This document shows, piece by piece, positions 44,116 to 52,365 of a stretch of 64,000 nucleotides of DNA. The stretch is from Streptomyces sp. SAJ15. Its GTDB lineage: Bacteria > Actinomycetota > Actinomycetes > Streptomycetales > Streptomycetaceae. The translations under genes were made by a program, and so were the position numbers. The notes beneath the pieces were generated by a model that saw only the letters and a list, made by a program, of their open reading frames with translations, ran no database searches and was not told the DNA's origin. Every line of letters starts with the position of its first letter. Position 1 is the first letter of the stretch. Location: positions 124,001 to 188,000 of the forward strand of contig NZ_NISY01000003.1 in NCBI RefSeq assembly GCF_007595705.1. The letters run 5' to 3'.

Positions 44116-44273
44116 GCCTGCTTCTCCCGCTTCAGGTAGGCCACCAGCTGCTCGGGGTTGTTCGGGCCCGGCACGACCTGGACGAGCTCCCAGCCGTCCT
44201 CGCCCCAGGTGTCCAGAATCTGCTTGGTCGCATGCACGAGCAGCGGCACGGTCGCGTATTCCCACTTGGTCAT
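44112..44273 (-). CDS. DUF4177 small protein
   Basis: A 53-aa protein MTKWEYATVPLLVHATKQILDTWGEDGWELVQVV. The KWEYATVPL...GEDGWELV pattern is DUF4177, found in Streptomyces beside ridA and ArsA-like genes. Function unknown. The ATG follows TACAGT by 7 nt, without a ribosome site. It is divergent from the ArsA-like ATPase gene across 72 bp. Confidence 0.9.
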   Translation of the reverse strand: MTKWEYATVPLLVHATKQILDTWGEDGWELVQVVPGPNNPEQLVAYLKREKQA

Positions 44274-44280
44274 GGTGCTG

Positions 44281-44286
44281 ACTGTA
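44281..44286 (-). promoter_or_regulatory. -10 hexamer for DUF4177-ridA
   Basis: TACAGT on the minus strand, 7 nt before ATG, back-to-back with the ArsA-like promoter. Confidence 0.5.
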
Positions 44287-44332
44287 ATGCCTCTCTCGCG
44301 GGGGCTCGTGCGTACTCCGTACGGCGACTGGT

Positions 44333-44338
44333 TAGGCT
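44333..44338 (+). promoter_or_regulatory. -10 of leaderless ArsA-like operon promoter
   Basis: TAGGCT, 7 nt before the GTG at 44346. Confidence 0.6.
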
Positions 44339-44345
44339 CCCGAAT

Positions 44346-45323
44346 GTGAGCAGGCTCCATGTCGTCAGTGGCAAGGGCGGAACCGGCAAGACCACGGTCG
44401 CCGCCGCACTCGCGTTGGCCCTCGCGGCCGAGGGCAAGCGGACACTGTTGGTCGAGGTAGAAGGCCGGCAGGGTATCGCGCAGCTCTTCGAGACGGAGGC
44501 GTTGCCTTATGAGGAGCGCAAGATCGCGGTTGCGCAGGGCGGCGGCGAGGTGCACGCCCTGGCCATCGACCCCGAGTACGCGCTGCTCGACTACCTCCAC
44601 ATGTTCTACAAGCTCGGCAGTGCCGGGCGGGCGCTGAAGAAGCTCGGCGCCATCGACTTCGCGACGACCGTCGCGCCCGGGCTGCGCGATGTGCTGCTGA
44701 CCGGCAAGGCCTGCGAGGCGGTGCGCCGCAAGGGCAAGGACGGCCGGTTCGTCTACGACCACATCGTCATGGACGCGCCGCCGACCGGCCGGATCACCCG
44801 CTTCCTGAACGTCAACGACGAGATGGCGGGGCTGGCGCGCACCGGCCCGATATACAACCAGGCGCAGGCGGTCATGCGGGTGCTCAAGTCCCCCGAGACC
44901 GCGGTGCACTTCGTGACGCTGCTGGAGGAGATGCCGGTCCAGGAGACCGCGGACGGCGTCGCCGAGCTCCGCGCGGAGGGCCTGCCGACGGGCGGGGTCA
45001 TCATCAACATGGTCCGTCCGGCGATCCTGGACCAGGCGGCCGTGCAGGCCGCCGCCAACGGCCAGCGCACGGCCGTGGCCAAGGCCCTGTCGGAGGCCGG
45101 GTTGGGCGGCGCGCGCCGCGGCGGACTGGCGGAGCGGCTGGTCGACCCGCTGCTGGAGCAGGCGCGCGAGCATGCGGAGCGGGTGGCGCTGGAGCACGCG
45201 CAACGCGCCGAGTTGGGGCGACTGGGGCTGCCGACCCACGAGTTGGAGCTGCTGAGCGACGGGATCGACCTGGCCGGGCTCTACCGGCTGGCGGCGGACC
45301 TCCGCAAGCAATGGACGGCATGA
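44346..45323 (+). CDS. ArsA/Get3-like ATPase, first of pair
   Basis: A 325-aa SIMIBI ATPase. VVSGKGGTGKTTVAAA (residues 6-21) is a complete deviant Walker A with signature Lys10. HIVMDAPPTGRITRFL is the switch region. A hydrophobic central part (about 85-115) may bind a partner. Mycobacterial orthologues Rv3679/Rv3680 (BagAB) form a Get3-like heterodimer linked to tolerance of lipophilic compounds. The GTG start is preceded only by a TAGGCT -10 at 7 nt, so it is leaderless. The second ATPase gene starts 40 bp downstream. Confidence 0.92.
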   Translation: MSRLHVVSGKGGTGKTTVAAALALALAAEGKRTLLVEVEGRQGIAQLFETEALPYEERKIAVAQGGGEVHALAIDPEYALLDYLHMFYKLGSAGRALKKLGAIDFATTVAPGLRDVLLTGKACEAVRRKGKDGRFVYDHIVMDAPPTGRITRFLNVNDEMAGLARTGPIYNQAQAVMRVLKSPETAVHFVTLLEEMPVQETADGVAELRAEGLPTGGVIINMVRPAILDQAAVQAAANGQRTAVAKALSEAGLGGARRGGLAERLVDPLLEQAREHAERVALEHAQRAELGRLGLPTHELELLSDGIDLAGLYRLAADLRKQWTA

Positions 45324-45363
45324 GCGGCGGGCACCGGACCGGGCCGCGCGAGGGAAGGTGGGC

Positions 45364-46695
45364 ATGACCATGGACGCGGCACCGCGGCTCGACACCGACG
45401 CGCTGCTGGACGACCCGCGGACCCGCATCGTGGTGTGCTGCGGCTCGGGCGGCGTCGGCAAGACCACGACCGCGGCGGCGCTGGGCGTACGGGCCGCCGA
45501 GCGCGGCCGCAGGGTGGTCGTCCTCACCATCGACCCGGCCCGCCGACTGGCCCAGTCGATGGGCATCGGCTCGCTCGACAACATCCCGCGTCGGGTGGAG
45601 GGCATCGACACCTCGGCCGGCGGCGAACTGCACGCGATGATGCTCGACATGAAGCGGACCTTCGACGAGTTCGTCGAGGCCCACGCCGACGTCGAGCGTG
45701 CCGCCGCGATCCTCGCGAACCCCTTCTACCAGTCGCTGTCGGCCGGCTTCGCGGGCACGCAGGAGTACATGGCCATGGAGAAGCTGGGCCAGCTGCGGGC
45801 GCGCGACGAGTGGGACCTGATCATCGTCGACACACCGCCCAGCCGCTCGGCGCTGGACTTCCTGGACGCGCCGAAGCGTCTCGGCTCGTTCCTGGACGGC
45901 AAGCTGATCAAGGTGCTGCTGGCCCCGGCCAAGGTGGGCGGCCGGGCCGGGCTGAAGGTGCTCAACGTCGGCATGTCGATGATGACGGGGGCACTGAGCA
46001 AGCTGCTGGGCGGGCAACTGCTCAAGGACGTACAGACCTTCGCCTCCGCCATGGACACCATGTTCGGCGGCTTCCGCACCCGCGCGGACGCCACCTACCG
46101 GCTGCTCCAGGCACCCGGCACGGCGTTTCTGGTGGTGGCCGCCCCGGAGCGGGACGCGCTGCGCGAGGCCGCGTACTTCGTCGAGCGACTGGCGGCGGAC
46201 CGGATGCCGCTGGCGGGCCTGGTGCTCAACCGGGTGCACGGCAGCGGCGCGGCGGAGCTGTCGGCCGAACGCGCGTTGGCCGCCGCGGAGATGCTGGCGG
46301 ACCGGACATCCATGGCCAACGTTCTGACGGTCAGTGATGATTCTGTAGAAAATCTTGGCGACGCCCGCATTGTCGATCGCGCTTCCGGGAAGGTTGACGA
46401 GCGAAGCGCACCGGATACGGACTCCGGCGCGGACCCGGTCGCCACTGCCGTCGCCGACGACCACTCCCCCACGTCGGCGGAGCAGCTTGCCGCGGGGTTG
46501 CTGAGGCTGCACGCGGAGCGCATGCAGGTGCTCGCGCGTGAGCAGCGCACGCGCGATCGTTTCGCCGCGTTGCACTCCGAGGTTCCGGTGGCCGAGGTCG
46601 CCGCGCTCCCCGGCGATGTGCACGACCTGGCGGGGCTGCGTGCGGTGGGCGAGCGGCTGGCGGTCCAGACGGGAGAGAGCCGAGCCGCCGGTTAG
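45364..46695 (+). CDS. ArsA/Get3-like ATPase, second of pair
   Basis: A 443-aa paralogue of the preceding ATPase. Its P-loop is CCGSGGVGKTTTAAA (about 25-39). The signature Lys of GKGG is replaced by Ser28, unlike its partner. LIIVDTPPSRSALDFLDAP is the switch motif. The central LLAPAKVGGRAGLKVLNVGMSMMTGALSKLLGGQLLKD is Met/Leu/Gly-rich and could be the client-binding region. A low-GC patch (46318-46400) encodes an acidic insert (SVENLGDARIVDRASGKVDERSAPD). The ATG has AGGGAAGG upstream. The two proteins probably form a heterodimer. Confidence 0.92.
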   Translation: MTMDAAPRLDTDALLDDPRTRIVVCCGSGGVGKTTTAAALGVRAAERGRRVVVLTIDPARRLAQSMGIGSLDNIPRRVEGIDTSAGGELHAMMLDMKRTFDEFVEAHADVERAAAILANPFYQSLSAGFAGTQEYMAMEKLGQLRARDEWDLIIVDTPPSRSALDFLDAPKRLGSFLDGKLIKVLLAPAKVGGRAGLKVLNVGMSMMTGALSKLLGGQLLKDVQTFASAMDTMFGGFRTRADATYRLLQAPGTAFLVVAAPERDALREAAYFVERLAADRMPLAGLVLNRVHGSGAAELSAERALAAAEMLADRTSMANVLTVSDDSVENLGDARIVDRASGKVDERSAPDTDSGADPVATAVADDHSPTSAEQLAAGLLRLHAERMQVLAREQRTRDRFAALHSEVPVAEVAALPGDVHDLAGLRAVGERLAVQTGESRAAG

Positions 46696-47158
46696 GGCAC
46701 GCGGCCGGCGGCTCCGGCCATGGGCCTCCGTAGACCGAGGTCCGGGCCTGGGGTGCGGGCGGTCCGGGGCTGGGGTGCGGGCCTGAGCGGCCGCCGGCGA
46801 GCGCGGCAGCACCTGGTGGGGCGCCCACGACGGGGCGTACAAGCGGCGGTCGAGGCCGCGTATATCCCGCGTCGCCGCACACCCCGCGTCGCCGCATGTC
46901 GCGCCGTGCCGCGCATCCCGCACGGCCGCATGTCGCGCCGTGGCGCACGCGCTGGGCCACCTGTCCCACGCGCCGGGCCCGGCGGGCCTCGGCCACATGC
47001 CTCAAGCGATCGCCGCGCGGGGACCCCTCCGAGGCTGACCGGCCCACAGCGTTCTCAGCGAGGCCGCAGCGGTCTCCGCAAGGGCGGATCGCGCCGCGGT
47101 GCATCCGGCCCAGCGAATCAGACCGGGTGTTTCACGCCGAACGGAGCAAGCCGACGGC
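46696..47158. other. Intergenic gap between ATPase pair and wblA, repeats
   Basis: 463 bp between converging genes. It contains a 22-bp duplication at 46739-46782 (GGTCCGGGnCTGGGGTGCGG core) and an 18-bp direct repeat GCCGCATGTCGCGCCGTG at 46891-46908 and 46925-46942. No gene and no clear terminator hairpin. Confidence 0.55.
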
Positions 47159-47497
47159 TCATCCCGCCGCGGCGTAGCTGCCGTACTCCTCGTCGTCGCC
47201 GACGGGCAGCAGGCCCGCTCCGCGCTCGTACTCCGTGCGGGCGGTCTCCAGGAGCCGCCGCCACGAGGTGACGGTCGGCCGGCGGCGCAGCAGCGCCCGC
47301 CGCTCGCGCTCGGTCATCCCGCCCCAGACGCCGAACTCCACGCGGTTGTCCAAGGCGTCGGCCAGGCACTCGGTGCGCACCGGGCATCCCGTGCAGACCG
47401 CCTTCGCCCTGTTCTGTGCCGCGCCCTGGACGAATAGTTCATCCGGATCGGTAGTGCGGCAGGCTGCCTGCGCACTCCAGTCGGTTACCCAGCCCAT
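47159..47497 (-). CDS. wblA: WhiB-like regulator WblA
   Basis: A 112-aa [4Fe-4S] Wbl-family regulator, equal in length to S. coelicolor WblA, a global repressor of antibiotic production needed for the switch from aerial growth to sporulation. Four cysteines ligate the cluster: AACRT, then VCTGCPVRTEC. The GVWGG turn (EFGVWGGMTERERRALLRRR) and a basic C-terminal segment contact sigma factor and DNA. The ATG (MGWVTDWSAQ) has AGAGGACGG upstream. Its orthologue in mycobacteria is WhiB4, in the same context between the ATPase pair and a PBP gene. Confidence 0.96.
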   Translation of the reverse strand: MGWVTDWSAQAACRTTDPDELFVQGAAQNRAKAVCTGCPVRTECLADALDNRVEFGVWGGMTERERRALLRRRPTVTSWRRLLETARTEYERGAGLLPVGDDEEYGSYAAAG

Positions 47498-47647
47498 GCT
47501 GGCGCCGTCCTCTCCCGAATCGAGGCTCCCCCACGGCGACAAACGGCATATGCACCGTCGCCAGTTGAGGACGTTACGGAAGGCAAGCAGGGTGCAACAC
47601 CCCCTGCGGGCCCAATCTTGAATGGCCCGAACGGACTATGCGTACGC

Positions 47648-47716
47648 GGCAGATCACCCAACGGAGTGAGCTGACGACATAACAGAGCAATCCCGCATAA
47701 CGGGGCAGATCACCCA
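47648..47716. promoter_or_regulatory. Paired 13-bp direct repeats upstream of wblA
   Basis: Perfect GGCAGATCACCCA copies, 56 bp apart, about 150-220 bp before the wblA start. A candidate binding site pair. Confidence 0.45.
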
Positions 47717-47765
47717 GGACATATGGCGCGGGGAGCGACACACCTCGACAACTCGGGCATGTCTC

Positions 47766-47783
47766 ATCACTCACACGAGTGAT
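47766..47783. promoter_or_regulatory. Inverted repeat with BldD-like half-sites
   Basis: ATCACTC-acac-GAGTGAT. The half-sites fit the BldD pattern TnACnC / GnGTnA, but the spacer is 4 nt rather than 1. Confidence 0.4.
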
Positions 47784-47870
47784 TAATGGAGGAGCGCTGA
47801 ACCGCACATCTGTGGCTGGCGTGAAACAGAGTAGGCGAACCGGTAGGCCCCTGTCCGGCGATTCGCCACG

Positions 47871-47876
47871 TAGGCT
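47871..47876 (+). promoter_or_regulatory. -10 of leaderless PBP promoter
   Basis: TAGGCT, 7 nt before the ATG at 47884. Confidence 0.6.
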
Positions 47877-47883
47877 GCCCCCT

Positions 47884-50142
47884 ATGGGTAAGAAGCGCTC
47901 GGGCGGGGGCCTCTCCACCACTCAGCAGGCGGCCAAGTTCCTCGGGGTCAGCATGCTCGCCGGCACGGTGATGGCCGGCCTCGCACTGCCCGCGGTCGGG
48001 GCGCTAGGCCTGGCCGCCAAGGGGACGGTCGAGGAGTTCGACGAGATTCCGGCCAACCTCAAGACACCGCCGCTCAGTCAGCGGACCACCATCCTCGACG
48101 CCGACGGCGGCGAGATCGCGAAGGTCTACTCCCGCGACCGCACCGTCGTGGAGCTCAAGGACATCTCCCCCCACATGCGCAAGGCGATCGTGGCGATCGA
48201 GGACGCCCGGTTCTACGAGCACGGGGCGATCGACCTCAAGGGCGTGCTGCGCGCGCTCAACAAGAACGCCCAGGACGGAGGCGTCTCCGAGGGCGCCTCC
48301 ACCCTCACCCAGCAGTATGTGAAGAACGTCTTCGTGGAGGAGGCCGGCGACGACCCCGAGAAGGTCGCGGAGGCCACCCAGCAGACGGTCGGGCGCAAGA
48401 TCAGGGAGCTGAAGTACGCCATCCAGGTCGAGAAGGAGCTCGGCAAGGAGCGGATCCTCCAGAACTACCTGAACATCACCTTCTTCGGACAGCAGGCCTA
48501 CGGCGTCGAAGCCGCCTCACAGCGCTACTTCAGCAAGCACGCCAAGGACCTCACCCTGGAGGAGTCGGCGCTGCTGGCCGGCCTCGTGCAGTCGCCGAGC
48601 CGCTTCGACCCGGTGAACGACCCGCGCGAGGCCACCCTCCGCCGCAACACCGTGCTGCAGCGCATGGCCGAGGTGAGGCACATCACCCAGGCGCAGGCGG
48701 ACGCGTCCAAGAAGAAGCCGCTCGGCCTCAACGTGAGCCGGCCCAAGAACGGCTGCATCACCGCCGTCGACGGCGCGGGCTTCTTCTGCGACTACGTCCG
48801 CAAGGTCTTCCTCACCGACCCGGCCTTCGGCAAGACGCCGGAGGAGCGGGCCCAGCGCTGGCACCGCGGCGGTCTGACGATCCGCACCACCCTCGACCCG
48901 CGGGCCCAGAAGTCGGTGCAGAAGGCCGTGAAGAACGGCGTCAACGCGAGCGACGAGGTGGCCACCGCCGTCACCCTGGTGGAGCCGGGCACCGGCAAGA
49001 TCGTGGGCATGGGCCAGTCCAGGCCGTACGGCTTCGGCGAGAACCAGACGCAGATCAACCTCTCGGTCGACCAGCGGATGGGCGGCGGCGCGGGCTACCA
49101 GCCGGGCTCGACGTTCAAGCCCATCGTGGCGGCGGCCGCGCTGGAGCGGGGCACCAAGCCGAGCCAGTCCTACCCGTCGCCGTACAAGATGCCGTATCCG
49201 AGCCCGGTGCAGACCTGCGACGGCAGCTGGAGCGACACCGCCTCCGTGGAGAACGAGAACCCCTCGGAGGTCGGCCCGTACGGGATGAGGGAGGCGACCG
49301 CGAAGTCGGTCAACACCTACTTCGTCCAGCTGATCAGCGACATCGGCGTCTGTCCGGTGACCACCCTCGCCGACAAGATGGGCGTCAAGCGGGCCGACGG
49401 CAAGAAGATCGACCAGGTGCCGTCCATCACGCTCGGCACCCAGGAGATGTCCCCGCTGACCATGGCCAACGCCTACGCGACCTTCGCCAACCGGGGCGTG
49501 TACTGCACCCCGGTGGCCATCGAGTCGATCACCACCGCGGACGGCAAGTCGTTCAAGGTCCCGCAGACCTCCTGCAAGCGGGCCATGTCGGAGAAGACCG
49601 CCGACACCGTCAACACGCTGCTGCGGGGCGTCGTCGAGGACGGCACGGGCAAGGAGGCCGGCCTCAGCGGGCGCGCCAGCGCCGGCAAGACCGGCACCAC
49701 GGACTTCCGCTACGCCGCCTGGTTCGTGGGCTACACCCCGAACCTGGCCGGCGCGGTGTGGGTCGGCGACCCCAAGCACCAGCGCAAGATGGTCAACATC
49801 ACCATCGGCGGCCGCACCTGGGGCAAGGTCTTCGGCGGCCAGGTGCCCGGGCCGATCTGGCGCGAGGCGATGTCCGGCGCCCTGGCGGGCAAGCCCGCGC
49901 CGGGTTTCGTCACCGTGCCCGTCGACGACCCGCACAAGGACCGGCCGGACCGGGGTGACGAGGACAACAAGCCGGGCCGCGGGGGCAACGGCGGCCGGGG
50001 CGACAAGCCATGGCCGGACCTCACCATCCCGCCGGACCTGATCGGCGGCGAGGACGGCGGCATCGATGACATCGGGGGTATCGGTGACATCGGGGGCTGG
50101 AACGGCGGCTGGAACCCGGGCGTCGGCAGGGGCCGGCGCTGA
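47884..50142 (+). CDS. Class A penicillin-binding protein (transglycosylase/transpeptidase)
   Basis: A 752-aa bifunctional peptidoglycan synthase. One N-terminal membrane helix (about 17-48) precedes the GT51 transglycosylase domain, with IVAIEDARFYEHGAID (about 103-118). The transpeptidase motifs are GSTFKP (SxxK, about 409), KSVNTYF (SxN, about 475) and GKTGTT (about 602). The C-terminus is a Gly/Asp/Lys-rich tail ending in GGI/GDI repeats rather than the PASTA domain of mycobacterial PonA2, which occupies the same place. A frame extends upstream to 47779, but the ATG at 47884 has TAGGCT at leaderless distance and a sensible cytoplasmic tail. It is followed by a strong terminator. Confidence 0.95.
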   Translation: MGKKRSGGGLSTTQQAAKFLGVSMLAGTVMAGLALPAVGALGLAAKGTVEEFDEIPANLKTPPLSQRTTILDADGGEIAKVYSRDRTVVELKDISPHMRKAIVAIEDARFYEHGAIDLKGVLRALNKNAQDGGVSEGASTLTQQYVKNVFVEEAGDDPEKVAEATQQTVGRKIRELKYAIQVEKELGKERILQNYLNITFFGQQAYGVEAASQRYFSKHAKDLTLEESALLAGLVQSPSRFDPVNDPREATLRRNTVLQRMAEVRHITQAQADASKKKPLGLNVSRPKNGCITAVDGAGFFCDYVRKVFLTDPAFGKTPEERAQRWHRGGLTIRTTLDPRAQKSVQKAVKNGVNASDEVATAVTLVEPGTGKIVGMGQSRPYGFGENQTQINLSVDQRMGGGAGYQPGSTFKPIVAAAALERGTKPSQSYPSPYKMPYPSPVQTCDGSWSDTASVENENPSEVGPYGMREATAKSVNTYFVQLISDIGVCPVTTLADKMGVKRADGKKIDQVPSITLGTQEMSPLTMANAYATFANRGVYCTPVAIESITTADGKSFKVPQTSCKRAMSEKTADTVNTLLRGVVEDGTGKEAGLSGRASAGKTGTTDFRYAAWFVGYTPNLAGAVWVGDPKHQRKMVNITIGGRTWGKVFGGQVPGPIWREAMSGALAGKPAPGFVTVPVDDPHKDRPDRGDEDNKPGRGGNGGRGDKPWPDLTIPPDLIGGEDGGIDDIGGIGDIGGWNGGWNPGVGRGRR

Positions 50143-50185
50143 CCACCGGCCGGCCGACCATCAGGGCCGGCACGACGGCATAAGA

Positions 50186-50228
50186 GGGCGACGGGGCCCG
50201 GACAGTGGATGTCCGGGCCCCGTCGCCC
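50186..50228 (+). terminator. Terminator of the PBP gene
   Basis: Perfect 19-bp stem (50186-50204 with 50210-50228) around the 5-nt loop GTGGA. It is the longest perfect hairpin noted in the window. Confidence 0.92.
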
Positions 50229-50301
50229 GTTGCGTACGGCCTGCCTCCGGCGGCGCCCCCTCGCCGGCGCCGGCGCCCCGCGGTCGACAGCCGGCGCCCC
50301 G

Positions 50302-50377
50302 CTCCCATCGACCGCCAGTCGCCAGTCGCCAGTCGCCAGTCGCCGGTCGCCGGTCGCCGGTCGCCGGTCGATGGGAG
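50302..50377. repeat. Heptamer array framed by a perfect inverted repeat
   Basis: Four GCCAGTC (50314-50341) followed by four GCCGGTC (50342-50369). The array is enclosed by CTCCCATCGACCG (50302-50314) and CGGTCGATGGGAG (50365-50377), which overlap its ends. It lies between the PBP terminator and the 3' end of yqeY. Confidence 0.92.
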
Positions 50378-50453
50378 AACCACCCGTCCGGCGGGTTTGC
50401 GGCACGGTGCGGCCGGAACGCGGTCGGAAGGGGTGGGACGACGTTCGAAAGGG

Positions 50454-50921
50454 TCAGCCGGCGAGGTGCCGCTTCACCGCGGCCGCCACCCGGCCGCCGT
50501 CGGCGCGGCCGGCGATCTTGGGATTCACGATCTTCATCACGGCGCCCATCGCGCGCGGGCCCTCGGCACCGCCCTCGGCCGCCTCCTTGACCGCGGCGGC
50601 GACCAGCGCGTCCAGCTCCTCGTCGGTCAGCGGCTTCGGCAGGTACTCCGCCAGCACCTCGCCCTCGGCCCGCTCCCGCTCGGCCTGCTCCGCGCGGCCG
50701 CCCTGCTCGAAGGCCTCGGCGGCCTCACGGCGCTTCTTGGCCTCCCGCGCGACGATCTTCTCCACCTCCGCGTCGGAGAGTTCGCGGGCGGTCGTGCCCG
50801 CCACCTCCTCCTTGGTGATCGCGGTGATGGTGAGCCGAAGCGTGGAGGAGCGCAGTTCGTCGCGCGCCTTGATCGCCGCGGTGAGGTCGGCCTGCAGCCT
50901 GTCCTTGAGCGTGGTGGTCAT
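50454..50921 (-). CDS. GatB/YqeY domain protein
   Basis: A 155-aa YqeY-family protein: MTTTLKDRLQADLTAAIKARDELRSSTLRLTITAITKEEV, then LSDAEVEKIVAREAKKRREA, and the C-terminal GAVMKIVNPKIAGRADGGRVAAAVKRHL. The helical domain resembles the tail of GatB amidotransferase and may bind tRNA, but no function is proven. The ATG follows CAGACT by 6 nt, suggesting a leaderless transcript. It is divergent from the metallophosphoesterase gene across 76 bp. Confidence 0.92.
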   Translation of the reverse strand: MTTTLKDRLQADLTAAIKARDELRSSTLRLTITAITKEEVAGTTARELSDAEVEKIVAREAKKRREAAEAFEQGGRAEQAERERAEGEVLAEYLPKPLTDEELDALVAAAVKEAAEGGAEGPRAMGAVMKIVNPKIAGRADGGRVAAAVKRHLAG

Positions 50922-50927
50922 GGACTG

Positions 50928-50933
50928 AGTCTG
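50928..50933 (-). promoter_or_regulatory. -10-like hexamer for yqeY
   Basis: CAGACT on the minus strand, 6 nt before the ATG. Confidence 0.4.
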
Positions 50934-50997
50934 CCAGCACCGGTCGGGAATCACCCGAAGATTTCGTCGCCGTCGCAGGTCTGGGACCATGGGGACC

Positions 50998-51927
50998 ATG
51001 CGCGCTCGTTACGGAGTACCCCTGGGAATCACCGCAGTCGGCGCGGCCGGCCTCGCCTACGCCGTCGGCTTCGAAGTCCGCTCCTTCCGGCTCCGACGGG
51101 TGTCCGTGCCCGTGCTGCCGCGCGGGATGCGACCGCTGCGCGTCCTCCAGGTCTCCGACATCCACATGGTCAGCGGACAGCGGAAGAAGCAGCGCTGGCT
51201 CCAGTCGCTCGCCGGCCTCCGCCCCGACTTCGTCATCAACACCGGAGACAACCTCTCCGACACCGAGGGCGTCCCGGAGACGCTGGACGCCCTGGGCCCG
51301 CTGATGGAGTTCCCCGGGGCGTACGTCTTCGGCTCGAACGACTACTACGGCCCGAAGCTGCGCAACCCCGCCCGCTATCTGATGGAGAAGGCCAGCGGCC
51401 GGCACGGACTCAACGGCAACCCGCCGGTGGTCGGCGCCATCCACAACCCGTGGGAGGACCTGCGCGACGCCTTCGACGCCGCGGGCTGGGTGGGCCTCAC
51501 CAACACCCGCGGCCGGCTGAAGCTGGACGGCGGCCTGGAGATCGCTCTGACCGGCCTGGACGACCCGCACATCAAGCGAGACCGCTACAACGCGGTGGCG
51601 GGCGGCCCGGAGACCGACGCGGACCTGTCGCTGGCCGTGGTCCACGCCCCGTACCTGCGCGTGCTGGACGCCTTCACCGCCGACCGCTACCCGCTGATCC
51701 TCGCCGGGCACACCCACGGCGGGCAGGTGTGCATCCCCTTCTACGGAGCACTGGTCACCAACTGCGACATCGACACGGGCCGGGTCAAGGGCCTGTCCAC
51801 GCACACCGCGGGCGGCCACACCTCCTTCCTCCACGTCTCCGCCGGCTGCGGCACCAACCGCTACACCCCGGTCCGCTTCGCCTGCCCGCCCGAGGCCACC
51901 CTGCTCACGCTGACCCCCCGGGACTGA
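50998..51927 (+). CDS. Membrane-anchored metallophosphoesterase (YkuE/YaeI-like)
   Basis: A 309-aa protein. A single N-terminal hydrophobic segment (about 8-24) anchors or exports it. Calcineurin-like motifs: VSDIHMVSG (DxH, about 53), NTGDNLSD (GDx), FGSNDYYGP in place of the usual GNHD, VVHAP, and LAGHTHGGQV (GHxH, about 237). The His-to-Asn change in GNHD is as in YkuE-type enzymes. It lies downstream of the PBP in the same order as in mycobacteria (ponA2-Rv3683), suggesting a cell-wall or lipid phosphate substrate. An ATG three codons upstream is possible; 50998 follows GACCAT by 7 nt. Confidence 0.9.
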   Translation: MRARYGVPLGITAVGAAGLAYAVGFEVRSFRLRRVSVPVLPRGMRPLRVLQVSDIHMVSGQRKKQRWLQSLAGLRPDFVINTGDNLSDTEGVPETLDALGPLMEFPGAYVFGSNDYYGPKLRNPARYLMEKASGRHGLNGNPPVVGAIHNPWEDLRDAFDAAGWVGLTNTRGRLKLDGGLEIALTGLDDPHIKRDRYNAVAGGPETDADLSLAVVHAPYLRVLDAFTADRYPLILAGHTHGGQVCIPFYGALVTNCDIDTGRVKGLSTHTAGGHTSFLHVSAGCGTNRYTPVRFACPPEATLLTLTPRD

Positions 51928-52023
51928 GCTCGGGGCCGACCTCGGAAGCGATCCGAGAGCGACGGGGGAGCGACCTGCGGGCCCGGCCTCGAAACCGGAT
52001 TTCGTCTCTGGCGCGACGTGGGC

Positions 52024-52029
52024 TAAAGT
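52024..52029 (+). promoter_or_regulatory. -10 of tRNA-Pro promoter
   Basis: TAAAGT, 14 nt before the tRNA 5' end, with TTTCGT 18 nt upstream as a weak -35. Confidence 0.5.
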
Positions 52030-52043
52030 AGAGCTCGTTGCTT

Positions 52044-52117
52044 CGGGGTGTAGCGCAGCTTGGCAGCGCGCTTCGTTCGGGACGAAGAGGTCGTGGGTTC
52101 AAATCCCGCCACCCCGA
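52044..52117 (+). tRNA. tRNA-Pro (CGG)
   Basis: A 74-nt cloverleaf. The acceptor stem CGGGGTG pairs with CACCCCG and has an A discriminator. The anticodon stem CTTCG/CGAAG encloses loop TTCGGGA with anticodon CGG, and the T-loop is GGTTCAAATCC. CCA is not encoded. A terminator follows directly. A cytochrome P450 gene with unusual codon use lies 250 bp downstream. Confidence 0.96.
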
Positions 52118-52123
52118 CTGGCA

Positions 52124-52156
52124 CGAGAGGCCCGGTCCATTGGACCGGGCCTCTCG
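52124..52156 (+). terminator. Terminator after tRNA-Pro
   Basis: CGAGAGGCCCGGTCC pairs with GGACCGGGCCTCTCG around a 3-nt loop, a 15-bp perfect stem, followed by CTTA. Confidence 0.9.
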
Positions 52157-52365
52157 CTTATGTCCGGCGTCCCCGCCATGCTCTCCGGGGAACGTGCTCG
52201 GATGGTCTCGGCACCCGTTCGACGGCGCCCGTGATCGCGTCACCGTCACGCCGGGAAGGCGATTCGATAAAGCCGTTGCCGGAATCAACTTCTGCCACCT
52301 ACAGACGCCGGCGGATTCTCGGGCCGCTTACCAGTCCCTGAGCGGCGGCAGGCAGTATTGCGCGC

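Larger units (their letters stand above)
47498..47883. other. wblA/PBP divergent regulatory region
   Basis: 386 bp, relatively AT-rich near 47640-47790. It contains the wblA control region with 13-bp direct repeats (47648-47660 and 47704-47716, GGCAGATCACCCA) and an inverted repeat at 47766-47783. The PBP promoter is at its right end. No gene is seen. Confidence 0.65.

Noticed and set aside
50314..50369. Repeat array considered as a CRISPR
   Set aside because: Units are 7 bp with no spacers, and no cas genes are present.
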